A stretch of 39,177 nt of DNA. It comes from Pseudomonadota bacterium. Lineage in GTDB: Bacteria; Pseudomonadota; Alphaproteobacteria; Caulobacterales; Aquidulcibacteraceae. A model generated the notes under the pieces. It was not told the origin of the DNA, searched no databases, and worked only from the letters and a program-made list of their open reading frames with translations. A program made the translations under genes and the position numbers. Position 1 is the first letter of the stretch. Each line of letters opens with the position of its first letter. Positions 10,027 to 18,943 of this stretch are shown in pieces. The DNA lies in the NCBI GenBank assembly GCA_016195245.1, contig JACQAC010000120.1:1-39177 (forward strand). The letters run 5' to 3'.

Positions 10027-11526
10027 ATGCGATTGAACACCTTCATCGCTGCATTGCTGATGCTGGCCGCGTCCGCGCCGCCGGCACTGTCGCAACAGAC
10101 CTATGCGCAGACCCGCGCGGTATCGCTCTACGGTCAGCTTTCCGATGCTTCGACCTGCGAAGCGGCATTGCCGACCGCGCGCCAATTCTGGCCCTCGACA
10201 GAGTTTCAGCAGCAGCTCAGTTCCGAGGATCAGTCAAACTTCCTAGCCGCCGTGGTTGGCTGCGCCATGTCGCTGCAGGACGCGGAAGCGGCTATCGCGG
10301 CGGCGACAGCGGCGCACGACCTGAATGCCACATGGGCTGACAAGGTGCGCCTGATCCTCGGCATGTCGTCCGACAACGATGCGCTGACCGTGCAAGCCTT
10401 CTTCGACCTCGCTCAGACCTCGCCGAAGGATTTCGCCGCACTGGAATCCTTCAATGCGTGGGGCGCGATCCGGGCGGCAGAAAACATCAGCGGCGGTTCG
10501 GATATCGCGCTGCAGATGCACAATTTGCTTGTGAGCGCTCACTATACGCCGAACGACGCGTCGTTTGACGATTTCTTTCGTCTCGATCACGCACGCCTAC
10601 TGCTCCTGCACAACCAAGTAGCGCAAGCGCGGGCGCGGCTCGACGGGGTTGTTGACCCTCAAGCCATTCTGACCATCCGCATCAACAAAATCTATGACCC
10701 TCTACGCAGCGATTCGGCCTTTGAGCGGCACCTCGATGTGGAGTCGGTGGCGAATGAGTCGATCGCGCGCGCGCGCCGCGCCGTAGCGGACCATCCGCGA
10801 CAACTTTCGGCAGTCGTGGGTCTGGCGCGTGCGCTGCGCGATGTCGGACGCTCGCGCGAGGCCCTCGACGTCATCGAACGTGTCCTTCCCGCAGCTCGGG
10901 CTGAGCAGGCGGCGCAAAGCTTCGATGATCTGGAAGAGCAGCTGCAATGGCTCCTGAACGAGAAGGCTGACCTTCTCTACGATCTGGGTCGCAACGACGA
11001 AGCCAGATCCATCTATCTTGAATCAGTCAGCGCCAACGGCGGAGGGGGATCGAATGCCAACCAGGCCGTCGAGTTCGCTGGCCTTCTGAATGCCGAAGGC
11101 CGCGCCACTGACGCGTTACAGGTTCTGCAAACTTTGCTCCCCCACCTCAACAGCTACGGCGAGCTGTTGCGCCAATCGGAACGGGCCTGTGCAGCTGAGC
11201 AATTGCACGATCCGGCGACTCAAAATGCGGCCCTTGCCATCTTGCGCGCCCATGAAATGGATAATCCTGGCGCGCTGGCGCACGCCCTGCTCTGCATGAA
11301 CGACATCGATGGGGCCGCCGCGCTGATGATCCGCCGGCTCGCCAACCCTGTCGAGCGCGAGCGGGCGATCCTAGCGCTGCAACCGTTCCGCCACCTCGAG
11401 ACGCGTCATCTTCCGCTCGAAGCGGTTGAGTTGCAGCGTTTGGCGCAAGTGCGTGCGCGGCCCGATGTGCAGGCCGCGCTAAGCGCTGTAGGCCGCATCG
11501 AACAATCACCCCTCTACGGAAACTGA
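10027..11526 (+). CDS. Exported tetratricopeptide-repeat protein
   Basis: The 499-residue protein starts with a Sec signal peptide (MRLNTFIAALLMLAASAPPALSQ, cleavage expected near residue 22). The rest is helical and Ala-rich with degenerate TPR units, clearest at about 260-350 (VVGLARALRDVGRSREALDVIER, quoted in part) and YDLGRNDEARSIYLESV. Five or more cysteines and no catalytic motif are seen, so a periplasmic scaffold role is likely but unproven. It is divergent from cmk across 86 bp and begins the three-gene plus-strand block lying between cmk and aroA. Confidence 0.75.
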   Translation: MRLNTFIAALLMLAASAPPALSQQTYAQTRAVSLYGQLSDASTCEAALPTARQFWPSTEFQQQLSSEDQSNFLAAVVGCAMSLQDAEAAIAAATAAHDLNATWADKVRLILGMSSDNDALTVQAFFDLAQTSPKDFAALESFNAWGAIRAAENISGGSDIALQMHNLLVSAHYTPNDASFDDFFRLDHARLLLLHNQVAQARARLDGVVDPQAILTIRINKIYDPLRSDSAFERHLDVESVANESIARARRAVADHPRQLSAVVGLARALRDVGRSREALDVIERVLPAARAEQAAQSFDDLEEQLQWLLNEKADLLYDLGRNDEARSIYLESVSANGGGGSNANQAVEFAGLLNAEGRATDALQVLQTLLPHLNSYGELLRQSERACAAEQLHDPATQNAALAILRAHEMDNPGALAHALLCMNDIDGAAALMIRRLANPVERERAILALQPFRHLETRHLPLEAVELQRLAQVRARPDVQAALSAVGRIEQSPLYGN

Positions 11527-11590
11527 GCGTCACCGCAAATGACCCAGCGTTAGCTCTTGGTAGGAGGCGACGAGTGCGCGACAATGGGCC

Positions 11591-13102
11591 ATGGCATACG
11601 GAACAACCACTGACGAAGAGTTCGACGTCCTGATCGTTGGCGCGGGGCTATCTGGCGTCGGTGCAGGCTATTATTTGAAGCGCGATTGCCCCGATCGCAG
11701 TTTCGTCATTCTCGAGAATCGCGAGGCCATCGGCGGCACTTGGGATCTCTTTCGCTACCCGGGCATCCGCTCCGACAGCGACATGTACACGCTGGGCTAT
11801 GCCTTCAAGCCTTGGCGCGAGCAGAAGGCGATCGCCGACGGACCCTCGATCCGAAAGTACGTGAACGAGACGGCCGACGAGTACGGCATCCGTGAGCACA
11901 TCCGCTTCAGGCACAAAGTGTTGCGCGCCTCGTGGTCGAGCGAGGCAGCGCGCTGGACGGTGGAGGCTGAGCACGAGGGCAAGCCGGTGCGCTTCACCGC
12001 CAAGTTCGTGCTGAGCTGCGCGGGCTACTACAATTACGACAAAGGCTATCTGCCCGATTTCAAGGGCATGGATCAGTTCAAGGGCACGCTGATCCATCCC
12101 CAGCATTGGCCGGAAGACTTGGACTATTCCGGCAAGCGGGTGATCGTCATCGGCTCGGGTGCAACCGCAGTGACTTTGGTGCCCGCGATGACCGACAAAG
12201 CAGCGCACGTCACCATGCTGCAGCGCTCACCCACGTACATGGTGTCGTTGCCAGCTGAAGATGCGATGGCGAACTGGATGCGGCGGCGCATGCCGGAGTC
12301 GCTGGCGTATGACATCACTCGCCTCCGCAAAGTGCTTTTCCAGCAGATCTTCTTCAGGTTGGCGCGCAAGCGGCCGCAGAAAACCAAGGAACGTCTGCTC
12401 GGCCTCATCCGCGAACAACTTGGGCCGGACTACGACATGGAGACGCATTTCACTCCGCGCTACAATCCGTGGGAGCAGCGGCTCTGCCTGGTGCCGGACA
12501 ACGACATGTTCCTGGCCATCCGCGACGGCAAAGCCTCAGTGGTGACCGATACTATCGAGACGTTTACCGAGAAGGGCATCAAGCTGAGCTCAGGCCAAGA
12601 ACTGGAAGCGGATATCATCATCACTGCAACTGGTTTGAACCTACAAATGTGGGGCGGGACCGAACTCACGGTCGACGGCAGGGCGATCAAAACCGGCGAG
12701 CTCTATGCTTATAAGGGCGCGATGTATTCCGGCGTGCCGAACTTCGCGTCTGTGTTCGGTTACACCAACGCCTCCTGGACCCTGCGCGCCGACTTGATCT
12801 GTCAGTACGTTTGTCGCGTCATCAACTATTTACACGACTACAAACTCGACTCTGCCACGCCGCAATTGGGGCCGGAGCACGAGGACAAGCCGTTCGTGGA
12901 TTTCTCGTCCGGCTATTTCCAGCGCGCGCAGGGCATCCTGCCAAAGCAGACCACCATGGCGCCCTGGAAGCAGAACCAATCCTATGGGCATGACCTCATG
13001 GATCTGCGTTTTGGGGCGCTCGAGGATGGCGTGCTGATCTTCCAGAAGAGGCCTGCACAAGCGGCGGCGGAAACACGCGCGCGTGAAGCGGCGTTGGCTT
13101 AG
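11591..13102 (+). CDS. Flavin-containing / Baeyer-Villiger-type monooxygenase
   Basis: Such enzymes use FAD, NADPH and O2 to oxygenate ketones or soft nucleophiles. The 503-residue protein has the FAD Rossmann motif GAGLSG at 17-22, the GGTWDLFRYPGIRSDSDMYT segment, the family fingerprint FKGTLIHPQHWP at 163-174, and the NADP Rossmann motif GSGATA at 188-193. The FxGxxxHxxxWP form fits the Baeyer-Villiger/FMO group; the substrate cannot be read from sequence. A GGAGG ribosome-binding site lies about 20 bp upstream, so it may be weakly spaced. The gene lies between the TPR gene and the symporter, all on the plus strand. Confidence 0.9.
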   Translation: MAYGTTTDEEFDVLIVGAGLSGVGAGYYLKRDCPDRSFVILENREAIGGTWDLFRYPGIRSDSDMYTLGYAFKPWREQKAIADGPSIRKYVNETADEYGIREHIRFRHKVLRASWSSEAARWTVEAEHEGKPVRFTAKFVLSCAGYYNYDKGYLPDFKGMDQFKGTLIHPQHWPEDLDYSGKRVIVIGSGATAVTLVPAMTDKAAHVTMLQRSPTYMVSLPAEDAMANWMRRRMPESLAYDITRLRKVLFQQIFFRLARKRPQKTKERLLGLIREQLGPDYDMETHFTPRYNPWEQRLCLVPDNDMFLAIRDGKASVVTDTIETFTEKGIKLSSGQELEADIIITATGLNLQMWGGTELTVDGRAIKTGELYAYKGAMYSGVPNFASVFGYTNASWTLRADLICQYVCRVINYLHDYKLDSATPQLGPEHEDKPFVDFSSGYFQRAQGILPKQTTMAPWKQNQSYGHDLMDLRFGALEDGVLIFQKRPAQAAAETRAREAALA

Positions 13103-13159
13103 CGGCGCTGGCGCGTATCGTATCGCCACGCTAACAAGTGCGACCTTCTTGGGGGTCGC

Positions 13160-14503
13160 ATGATCAAGCCGCTTAGTTTTGTAGTCCTGCTGGCATTGGT
13201 GGCGGGCATCGCGCTTGGCGCGTGGGTCGAGGAAACCCACAACGCGCAATTCATATCGGCGGCGACGGTCGTGAAGGCGTTTGGCGATCTCTGGCTCAAC
13301 GCGCTGCGCATGACTGTGGTGCCGCTGGTGTTTGCGTTGCTCGTCGTTGGCGTGGCGTCCGTGGCGGACGCGGCGCAGACCGGCGGCCTGGTATTCCGTG
13401 CGATGATCCTGTTCGCCGTGCTGCTTTTTCTGGCGGGCGCATATGCAATCGGGTTGACGGAGTTCTGGCTATCGCTTTGGCCGGTCGATCGCGCGGCCGC
13501 GCAAGCTCTGATCGCCGGTGCGGGCGCAAGTGCGCCGCATATCGCGTCACCGCCGACCTTCGTGGATTGGCTGGCGAGCCTTGCGCCCTCGAATCCGGTC
13601 GGCGCCGCGGCGGACGAGAAGATGGTGCCGCTGGTCTTCTTTGCACTGTTTTTTGGGTTTGCTTGCACGCGGCTCACGCAGGACCTGCGTGCATCGATCG
13701 TCACGCTTTTCCGCGCTGTGTCGGAAGCGATGGTGGTCATCGTGCATTGGGTGCTACTTGCGGCGCCGATTGGCGTTTTCTGCTTGGCGCTCGGCGTCGG
13801 GCTCGCCGCAAGCAACGCTGCGCATGCTGACATTCAAGCCGTTCTGCAGCTCATTCTTCAATACATCGTGGTGGTGGCGGGCGTGCTCGCAACGATGACC
13901 TTGATCGGGTGGCTGATGGCGGTCACCATCGCGAGACAGCCGATTGGGCGTTTCACTGGCGCGATGTTGCCGGTCTGGGTGATTGCGCTCTCGACGCAAT
14001 CCTCGCTCGCCTCATTGCCCGCGATGATCGCGGCGGCGCGCGATGGCCTAAGATTGCCCGAGCGGGTGGTGGACGTGATACTCCCTCTGGCGGTTGCCGT
14101 GTTCCGCTTCACCAGTCCGGTGGGCAATCTCGCTGTCTGCTTTTTCATCGCGCATTGCTATGGTCTGCATCCGTCGATGCTGCAGATCGGCGCAGGACTC
14201 GCAGTGGCGTACGCGATGAGTGTAGGCGCCGTCGGCTTGCCGGGTCAGGTCAGTTACATCGCGTCGATTGCGCCGATCGCCATTGCGCTTGGGCTTCCCA
14301 TCGACCTCTTGGGAATTTTCATCGCCGTCGAAAACCGGCAAAATCCGGGAACGATGTGGCGATCATTTCCGCATCATCGACGACAACCGGTTCTTTCGAT
14401 GCCATGCCCAGCACTAGGAATGACATGGCCACGCGGTGATCGCCATGCGTGCGGATGTTGGCGCCCCCGCGCACGCTCTTTGGTCCGCCGCCGCGCACGA
14501 TGA
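13160..14503 (+). CDS. Dicarboxylate/amino acid:cation symporter (SDF family), C-terminus truncated
   Basis: SDF transporters move dicarboxylates or amino acids with Na+ or H+. The N-terminal helices, the serine-rich hairpin STQSSLASLPAM and the second hairpin region VGLPGQVSYIAS are recognisable. The transport core normally continues after an LLGIxxAVE segment with IPDIFRT.NVT in helix 8, which carries substrate and sodium ligands. Here homology stops at IAVE (residue 391, base 14332). The last 56 residues are the antisense translation of aroA and are basic and Cys/Arg-rich. The usual NMDGT motif is also changed (RFTSPVGN). The gene is probably non-functional or strongly altered; the overlap with aroA is 185 bp. 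Confidence 0.8.
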   Translation: MIKPLSFVVLLALVAGIALGAWVEETHNAQFISAATVVKAFGDLWLNALRMTVVPLVFALLVVGVASVADAAQTGGLVFRAMILFAVLLFLAGAYAIGLTEFWLSLWPVDRAAAQALIAGAGASAPHIASPPTFVDWLASLAPSNPVGAAADEKMVPLVFFALFFGFACTRLTQDLRASIVTLFRAVSEAMVVIVHWVLLAAPIGVFCLALGVGLAASNAAHADIQAVLQLILQYIVVVAGVLATMTLIGWLMAVTIARQPIGRFTGAMLPVWVIALSTQSSLASLPAMIAAARDGLRLPERVVDVILPLAVAVFRFTSPVGNLAVCFFIAHCYGLHPSMLQIGAGLAVAYAMSVGAVGLPGQVSYIASIAPIAIALGLPIDLLGIFIAVENRQNPGTMWRSFPHHRRQPVLSMPCPALGMTWPRGDRHACGCWRPRARSLVRRRAR

Positions 14504-15602
14504 GCCCATCTGGCAATTCCTCAGCGTCGACACCGCAAGCGCGCAAGCCATCCACCATCATGGCGATGCGGTCGCTTTCCTTCACCCGCAATTCGGCGGC
14601 GCCTTCGATGCGGGTTTCACCCTCAGCAAACGCCGCAATCACCGACAGGATGGGAAACTCGTCAATCATCGAGGGCGCGCGCCGTGCTGGAGGCGTGACT
14701 CCGTTGAGCCGGCTCGTCTTCACCACCAGATCGGCAATCGGCTCGCCGATCGGATCGCGGCGTTCTTCGAAGGTGAGCGAGGCGCCCATCTCCAGAAGCG
14801 TCTCGATCAGACCAAGGCGCAGCGGATTGACCAACAGATCCTCGATCCGGATTTCTGACTTTTGCGCGATGAGCGCTGCGGCGATGGGAAACGCAGCCGA
14901 CGACGGATCGCCTGGCACATAGATGTGGGCGCCTTTGAGCTTGCCCGGTCGAATGCGCGGATGCAGTGCGCCGTCGATGTCGACCACGTCAAAGTCGGCA
15001 CCGAAGACCTTGAGCATGCGCTCCGTGTGATCACGTGACCGTTCTGGTTCAACCAAGATGGTTTCGCCGTCGGCGCCCAGGCCCGCCAGCAGCACCGCGG
15101 ACTTCACCTGCGCCGATGACACCGGGGAGCGGTAGGTGATGCCTTTCAGCTTGCCGCCATGCACCACCATAGGCAGCGTGCCTCTGGCGCTGTCGAAGCG
15201 CGCGCCCATTTGCGTCAACGGCGCCACGACGCGGTTCATCGGGCGCTTACGCAGTGACTGGTCGCCATCGAAGCGGGCGCTGATCGGATAGGCGGCGGCG
15301 GCCCCGATTAGGATTCGCGCCGCGGTGCCGGAATTACCGCAATCAATGGTTTCCGGCGGCTGTTTGAAGCCGCCCGCGCCCTCGATGGTCCAGCGGCCCT
15401 CCGGACTACGCTCCACCCTTGCCCCAAAGGCCTTGGCGGCGTCCGCGCTGTGAAGCACGTCCGCCGCCTCCAGCAAGCCATCCACGGTGGTTGTTCCCTC
15501 GGCAAGCGCTCCCAAGATGAGCGCGCGGTGGGAGATGGATTTGTCGCCTGGGGGCCGGGCGCGGCCACGCAAAGGGCCTGCGAATCGCGACTTCAGCCGC
15601 AT
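14319..15602 (-). CDS. aroA: 3-phosphoshikimate 1-carboxyvinyltransferase (EPSP synthase)
   Basis: AroA joins PEP to shikimate-3-phosphate on the way to chorismate, which feeds the tryptophan genes nearby. Motifs GDKSISHR (19-26), SSAQVKSA, KRPMNRV and KESDRI fit the class II (CP4-like) branch usual in alphaproteobacteria. Position G92 in GNSGTAAR is Gly, as in glyphosate-sensitive enzymes, where CP4 has Ala. ATG 15602 gives 427 aa and the family start; an in-frame TTG at 15674 would add 24 residues. The end SFPDFAGFRRR lacks the usual last ten or so residues, and the stop sits where the symporter homology ends. Confidence 0.95.
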   Translation of the reverse strand: MRLKSRFAGPLRGRARPPGDKSISHRALILGALAEGTTTVDGLLEAADVLHSADAAKAFGARVERSPEGRWTIEGAGGFKQPPETIDCGNSGTAARILIGAAAAYPISARFDGDQSLRKRPMNRVVAPLTQMGARFDSARGTLPMVVHGGKLKGITYRSPVSSAQVKSAVLLAGLGADGETILVEPERSRDHTERMLKVFGADFDVVDIDGALHPRIRPGKLKGAHIYVPGDPSSAAFPIAAALIAQKSEIRIEDLLVNPLRLGLIETLLEMGASLTFEERRDPIGEPIADLVVKTSRLNGVTPPARRAPSMIDEFPILSVIAAFAEGETRIEGAAELRVKESDRIAMMVDGLRACGVDAEELPDGLIVRGGGPKSVRGGANIRTHGDHRVAMSFLVLGMASKEPVVVDDAEMIATSFPDFAGFRRR

Positions 15603-15727
15603 TGGTCCACTCGCGCCGTCAGCTGCTGAAAATGCAGCGATAAAGCTTTTGACAGGCGCCCCCGATGGTGGCAAGCGACCGCCCCGCGTAGGGGCCGTGA
15701 ATCAAAGACGTGCCGAAGGAGAGCCAT

Positions 15728-16213
15728 TTGGGCAGGACCGATCTGGGCGATAAACAAGTTTGCCCGAGTTGCGGGGCAAGATTCTACGACCTTCGCAAGC
15801 GTCCCGCCACGTGTCCCAAATGCTCCACCGCCTTCGATCCTGCTGAGGAAGGTGTGCGTGTTCGACGCGGCCGCTCGCGGGTGAGCGCGAATGAGGCGGC
15901 TTACGAGGACGATGAGGAACTCGAAAAGAAGAAGGTCAAAGCGGAGGGCGACGAGGACGAGGACGAAGAAGAGGCCGATGACGCCGTTGAGGCCGACGGT
16001 GAAGCCGAGGCCGAGCCAATCCTCAGTACCGATGATGACGACGAGGAAGCGCCGGCCGGCAGTGAGGAAATTCCCGAAGGCTTCTCAGAAGAGGAAGAGG
16101 AGGTTGGCGATGCTGCGGACGACGATTCCGTGCCGCTGATCGAGGACGAGGAAGAGTTCAACGAGGATGAACTCGGTGTTCCCGGCGCCGAGGAGGACGA
16201 TGGCGGCCGCTAG
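15728..16213 (+). CDS. TIGR02300-like acidic zinc-ribbon protein
   Basis: The 161-residue protein starts with a zinc-ribbon-like module, CPSC at about residues 12-15 and CPKC at about 30-33, with FYDLRKRPATCP between, typical of a small alphaproteobacterial family of unknown function (TIGR02300). The remaining two-thirds is almost entirely Asp/Glu, with no fold visible, and is likely disordered. TTG 15728 is chosen because AAGGAGAG stands about 5 bp before it and it gives the family start LG-DKQVCP; a GTG at 15710 in frame would include the ribosome-binding site in the gene. It is divergent from aroA. Confidence 0.85.
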   Translation: MGRTDLGDKQVCPSCGARFYDLRKRPATCPKCSTAFDPAEEGVRVRRGRSRVSANEAAYEDDEELEKKKVKAEGDEDEDEEEADDAVEADGEAEAEPILSTDDDDEEAPAGSEEIPEGFSEEEEEVGDAADDDSVPLIEDEEEFNEDELGVPGAEEDDGGR

Positions 16214-16295
16214 GGCCGCTTGACGCCAATCGGGTGGCGGTTAGGTTCCGCCCTTCCCGAATCCGGAACGCCGCTGCTGCCGCAGCGCCGCTATC

Positions 16296-16371
16296 GGGCC
16301 CTTAGCTCAGCTGGGAGAGCGCCTGCATGGCATGCAGGAGGTCAGCGGTTCGATCCCGCTAGGGTCCACCA
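16296..16371 (+). tRNA. tRNA-Ala (anticodon GGC)
   Basis: The 76-nt sequence folds as a complete cloverleaf. The acceptor strands are GGGCCCT and AGGGTCC, with one G-T pair, then A and an encoded CCA. The D arm is GCTCAGCTGGGAGAGC, the anticodon stem is CCTGC/GCAGG around loop ATGGCAT, and the T arm contains GGTTCGATCCC. The anticodon GGC reads the alanine codon GCC. Confidence 0.97.
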
Positions 16372-16379
16372 ACATTTCT

Positions 16380-16851
16380 GTAGTGGCAACGCGACTCGAT
16401 GTGATCGCAGCAAAGGATGCGCAAACGGCAAGGCCGAATTCCTGCTGCGTCCATTACTGGCTGAAAAGCCCTTAGTGTGCATTGCCAAGAACGCATCCAT
16501 GGTGTGAAGCGCGCAGCAGCTCCACTCCCATTCCTTCGTTGGGAAGAATGTCCTCGTGGGCAACAAATGCGGCAACGCAATGCGCCTCAGGGATGTGCGC
16601 AGCCGCATCGCCCTATCCTTGTCGGCGGAGACGTGGCTGATGAACAGTCGATCCTTTTTTGTCCCTTCCCAATGTTTCAGGGGAAGGGATACGCCGGAAA
16701 CGATCGCCGCCGCGTTCATGTTCAAGTCGCCAGCAATGCGCCGCACAGCGTCAAGCGGTTCGCCGGCCAAGATGCTCTTCGCATAAACCCACTTACTGGA
16801 AAACCGCCTCTGTGTTGGAGACGAGTATCCCAAACGAACGCAAGGAGGCAT
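16380..16851 (-). pseudogene. Decayed TIR-domain gene
   Basis: TIR-domain pieces occur in order but in different minus-strand frames. KKDRLFISHVSADKDRAMRL (from about 16660 down to 16600) is followed in the next frame by AFVAHEDILPNEGMGVELL. The first frame then resumes with ALHTMDAFLAMHTKGFSAS (16512-16453). After one missing base in AAT-GG comes WTQQEFGLAVCASFA. Intact TIR proteins carry these as one run, so several indels have broken the gene. About 60 residues of unrecognised sequence precede the domain. TIR proteins often act as NAD-cleaving effectors in phage defence; this copy should be inactive. It lies directly beside tRNA-Ala. Confidence 0.72.
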
Positions 16852-17061
16852 TTAGTTCGTAGGTTTGAAGCGGCTTTGAGGCTCGCGGGCGATGCGGTCG
16901 ATAGGCTCGAAGCGCTCTGATTGCTTCATGCGATCTTCCAGAATCATACAGCGATGAGCGGGCGTGCGTTCGACTCACTCGGCTGGATCAGCCAGATCAG
17001 TAGAACCGGGTCGCGACAACAATGTCTAAGCCAAACTGGAGCGCGGAATGATCGTTCGGCG

Positions 17062-18177
17062 CTAGTGTGAGGTGGGTCCGGTTGTCAGCGTCTCATGTTG
17101 GAAATTCACTCTAACCTGTGAATGAACTCCGGCGGAGGGGGTTCCGTCAGTGCGCGCGGGCGCGACGCGCAGCGCACGAGAAGCCTGCAGAGCGGCCTCT
17201 CCGAACCCATATCCAAGTGGTCGCTCTGACACGACGCGGCAATCGGCGCTTAGGCTTGCAAGCATCGTGCAGTCTAAGGTCGCCGTGCCGTCCATAACTT
17301 CCAGTCGCGCGCGTCGAGGATAAAGCTGGCTAAGCATTTGTGGAGTAGGCTGAGCCGTCCAGATCAATCGCCCGCCACTCGACTGCGGAGCGGCCTGTTG
17401 TACGGGAGGTGTGGGAGGCGTTGTATCCGGACGCTGCAACTCCGGGGCGCGCACAACGCTTGGAGGGGGTGGCGATTGTGCGTTGCGCGGCGGTTGCGAT
17501 TGCGACGTGGGAGGCCTGCGCGGCTGAGAGGGTTGCTGCAATTGTGGGGATGGCGCGGTGCGTATTTGCGATAGCTGCTGCACGCGTGCGTCCGCCAAAG
17601 CGCGTTGCACAACGCAAGCGGCCGGCAAATTATTTCGATAGATGCGCAGGATTGCTACGCTATCGCTGTTTTGAAGGGAAGCCCAGTCGGCGCGAGCCTG
17701 CACGCACGGGTCGGATGGAGAGCCCGATCCTGTGCCCGCCGCTTGCGTGTTGATCGCCGCCGGCGGCGAACTGGCAGGTGGCTCGGGAGCGGGCACAACT
17801 TGAGTTTGCGGCGCAAGCGGCACGATGTTCAATGCGCAGACGGTCATAATTTGGTTGGCTGTGATGATTGTCTGACCTAGCTGTGCGACACGTTCCGGCG
17901 GTAGTTCACTTGACTGGCGCGCGTTGGTGCGTGCTTCGTCCAGGTCGCGGATGAAGTCGTCGTACTCGTTGGACGCGGGCCGCTGTTCGCGCAGCGTAAT
18001 TCGCATGCATTCCGCGACTTGGCGCTGATCCGCGGCTGGCACGCAGACGTCGCCCGGGCACGTCGCCTTCTGCTCGACGAAGGTCTGAAGGACATGGACG
18101 TCGCGCGCTTCCAACGGATTCTGTCCGCAAGCTGCCAGGATCAAGCATGCGGACGCCGCTGCAAACCCAAGCCTCAT
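17062..18177 (-). CDS. Lipoprotein with TonB C-terminal domain
   Basis: The 371-residue protein has a lipoprotein signal peptide with lipobox LAAC and acylated C17. Residues ~25-125 are helical and contain several cysteines. A Pro/Gln/Ser-rich linker (about 130-265) leads to a TonB C-terminal domain (about 272-360) with LYPRRARLEVMDGTATLDC, then VVSERPLGYGFGEAALQAS and HSQVRVNFQ. Ordinary TonB is anchored by an N-terminal membrane helix; a lipid anchor with a Pro-rich spacer is a different arrangement, so an energising role with ExbBD should not be assumed. It is last of four minus-strand genes, 51 bp after the BamE-like gene. Confidence 0.75.
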   Translation of the reverse strand: MRLGFAAASACLILAACGQNPLEARDVHVLQTFVEQKATCPGDVCVPAADQRQVAECMRITLREQRPASNEYDDFIRDLDEARTNARQSSELPPERVAQLGQTIITANQIMTVCALNIVPLAPQTQVVPAPEPPASSPPAAINTQAAGTGSGSPSDPCVQARADWASLQNSDSVAILRIYRNNLPAACVVQRALADARVQQLSQIRTAPSPQLQQPSQPRRPPTSQSQPPRNAQSPPPPSVVRAPELQRPDTTPPTPPVQQAAPQSSGGRLIWTAQPTPQMLSQLYPRRARLEVMDGTATLDCTMLASLSADCRVVSERPLGYGFGEAALQASRALRVAPARTDGTPSAGVHSQVRVNFQHETLTTGPTSH

Positions 18178-18228
18178 GATTGACCGCCGAGCGCATCGGC
18201 GGGCGCCGATGTGACCGGACCCACTGCG

Positions 18229-18870
18229 TTAGTTGAGCGAACGCACACCGACCACTCTTCCATTCGACAAATAGACGCGCCTGGAGCTGTAATGCCAAAT
18301 CGCGTCCGTCGGCGTCAGCTGCTCGATCTGAAGCGGCTGGCCGAGCGCGGCGCGCACCTGGTCCGGCGTCATGCCGTTGTTGACCTGACCAGATAGTATC
18401 GTCGCGGCCATCGTCGACCCGTATCGCTGCGTGAGCTGAGTTCGACGCGCGGTCGCCTCGGCCTCGCGAGCCGCCGCCGCTTGTTGTTGCGCTTGTGCTT
18501 CCGCCGCCGCCGCCGCTTGGCGGGCGCTTTCTTCCGCCGCGGCTTGCTGGCGTTGCTGGGCCACGATTTGAGTGCAATTGGCGATCGGCTCCCGCAATCG
18601 ATAATCGTCGGCGCCGACATAGTTCTGGATCAAAGCGCTGACCGGCGTGTTGTAGCGATCGGCTAGACATTTCTGGATATCGGGGTCGACGTTTGCCCAG
18701 GTTCTGGTGACGCGATTCATCCTCGCCTGGTTGATGGCGCCGGTGATGAGGCCAGCGATGGCGTTTCCGAGTTCCGTTCCGTTGTTGTTGTTCGATTGCG
18801 CGCGAGCAAGAGGCGAAGGGGAGAGCACCAGTAGAGTCGTCAGCGCCAGCGCCGCGATCGGACGCAACAT
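18229..18870 (-). CDS. Exported BamE-like (SmpA/OmlA-type) domain protein
   Basis: ATG 18870 gives a signal peptide (MLRPIAALALTTLLVLSP..LARAQ) and 213 residues; an in-frame ATG at 18936 would put a basic extension before it. After the signal come a short Asn run, a region with three cysteines, then an Ala/Gln/Glu-rich helix (about 105-150) likely forming a coiled coil. The end, VNNGMTPDQVRAALGQP...IWHYSSRRVYLSNGRVVGV, matches the small outer-membrane-protein-assembly fold of SmpA/OmlA, in which MTxxQVxxxLGxP is diagnostic. It is between a one-helix membrane protein and the TonB-domain lipoprotein. Confidence 0.7.
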   Translation of the reverse strand: MLRPIAALALTTLLVLSPSPLARAQSNNNNGTELGNAIAGLITGAINQARMNRVTRTWANVDPDIQKCLADRYNTPVSALIQNYVGADDYRLREPIANCTQIVAQQRQQAAAEESARQAAAAAEAQAQQQAAAAREAEATARRTQLTQRYGSTMAATILSGQVNNGMTPDQVRAALGQPLQIEQLTPTDAIWHYSSRRVYLSNGRVVGVRSLN

Positions 18871-18943
18871 TGGGTAGGATCCGATTGTCCGCCGTGGGAG
18901 CGGGGCACGAAGCGCGAGACGCAACTTGAACGCCATGACTTAC

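Noticed and set aside
16296-17061. Attachment site of an integrated element at tRNA-Ala
   Set aside because: No integrase gene and no second copy of the tRNA 3' end were seen by eye in the window; only the TIR remnant hints at it.
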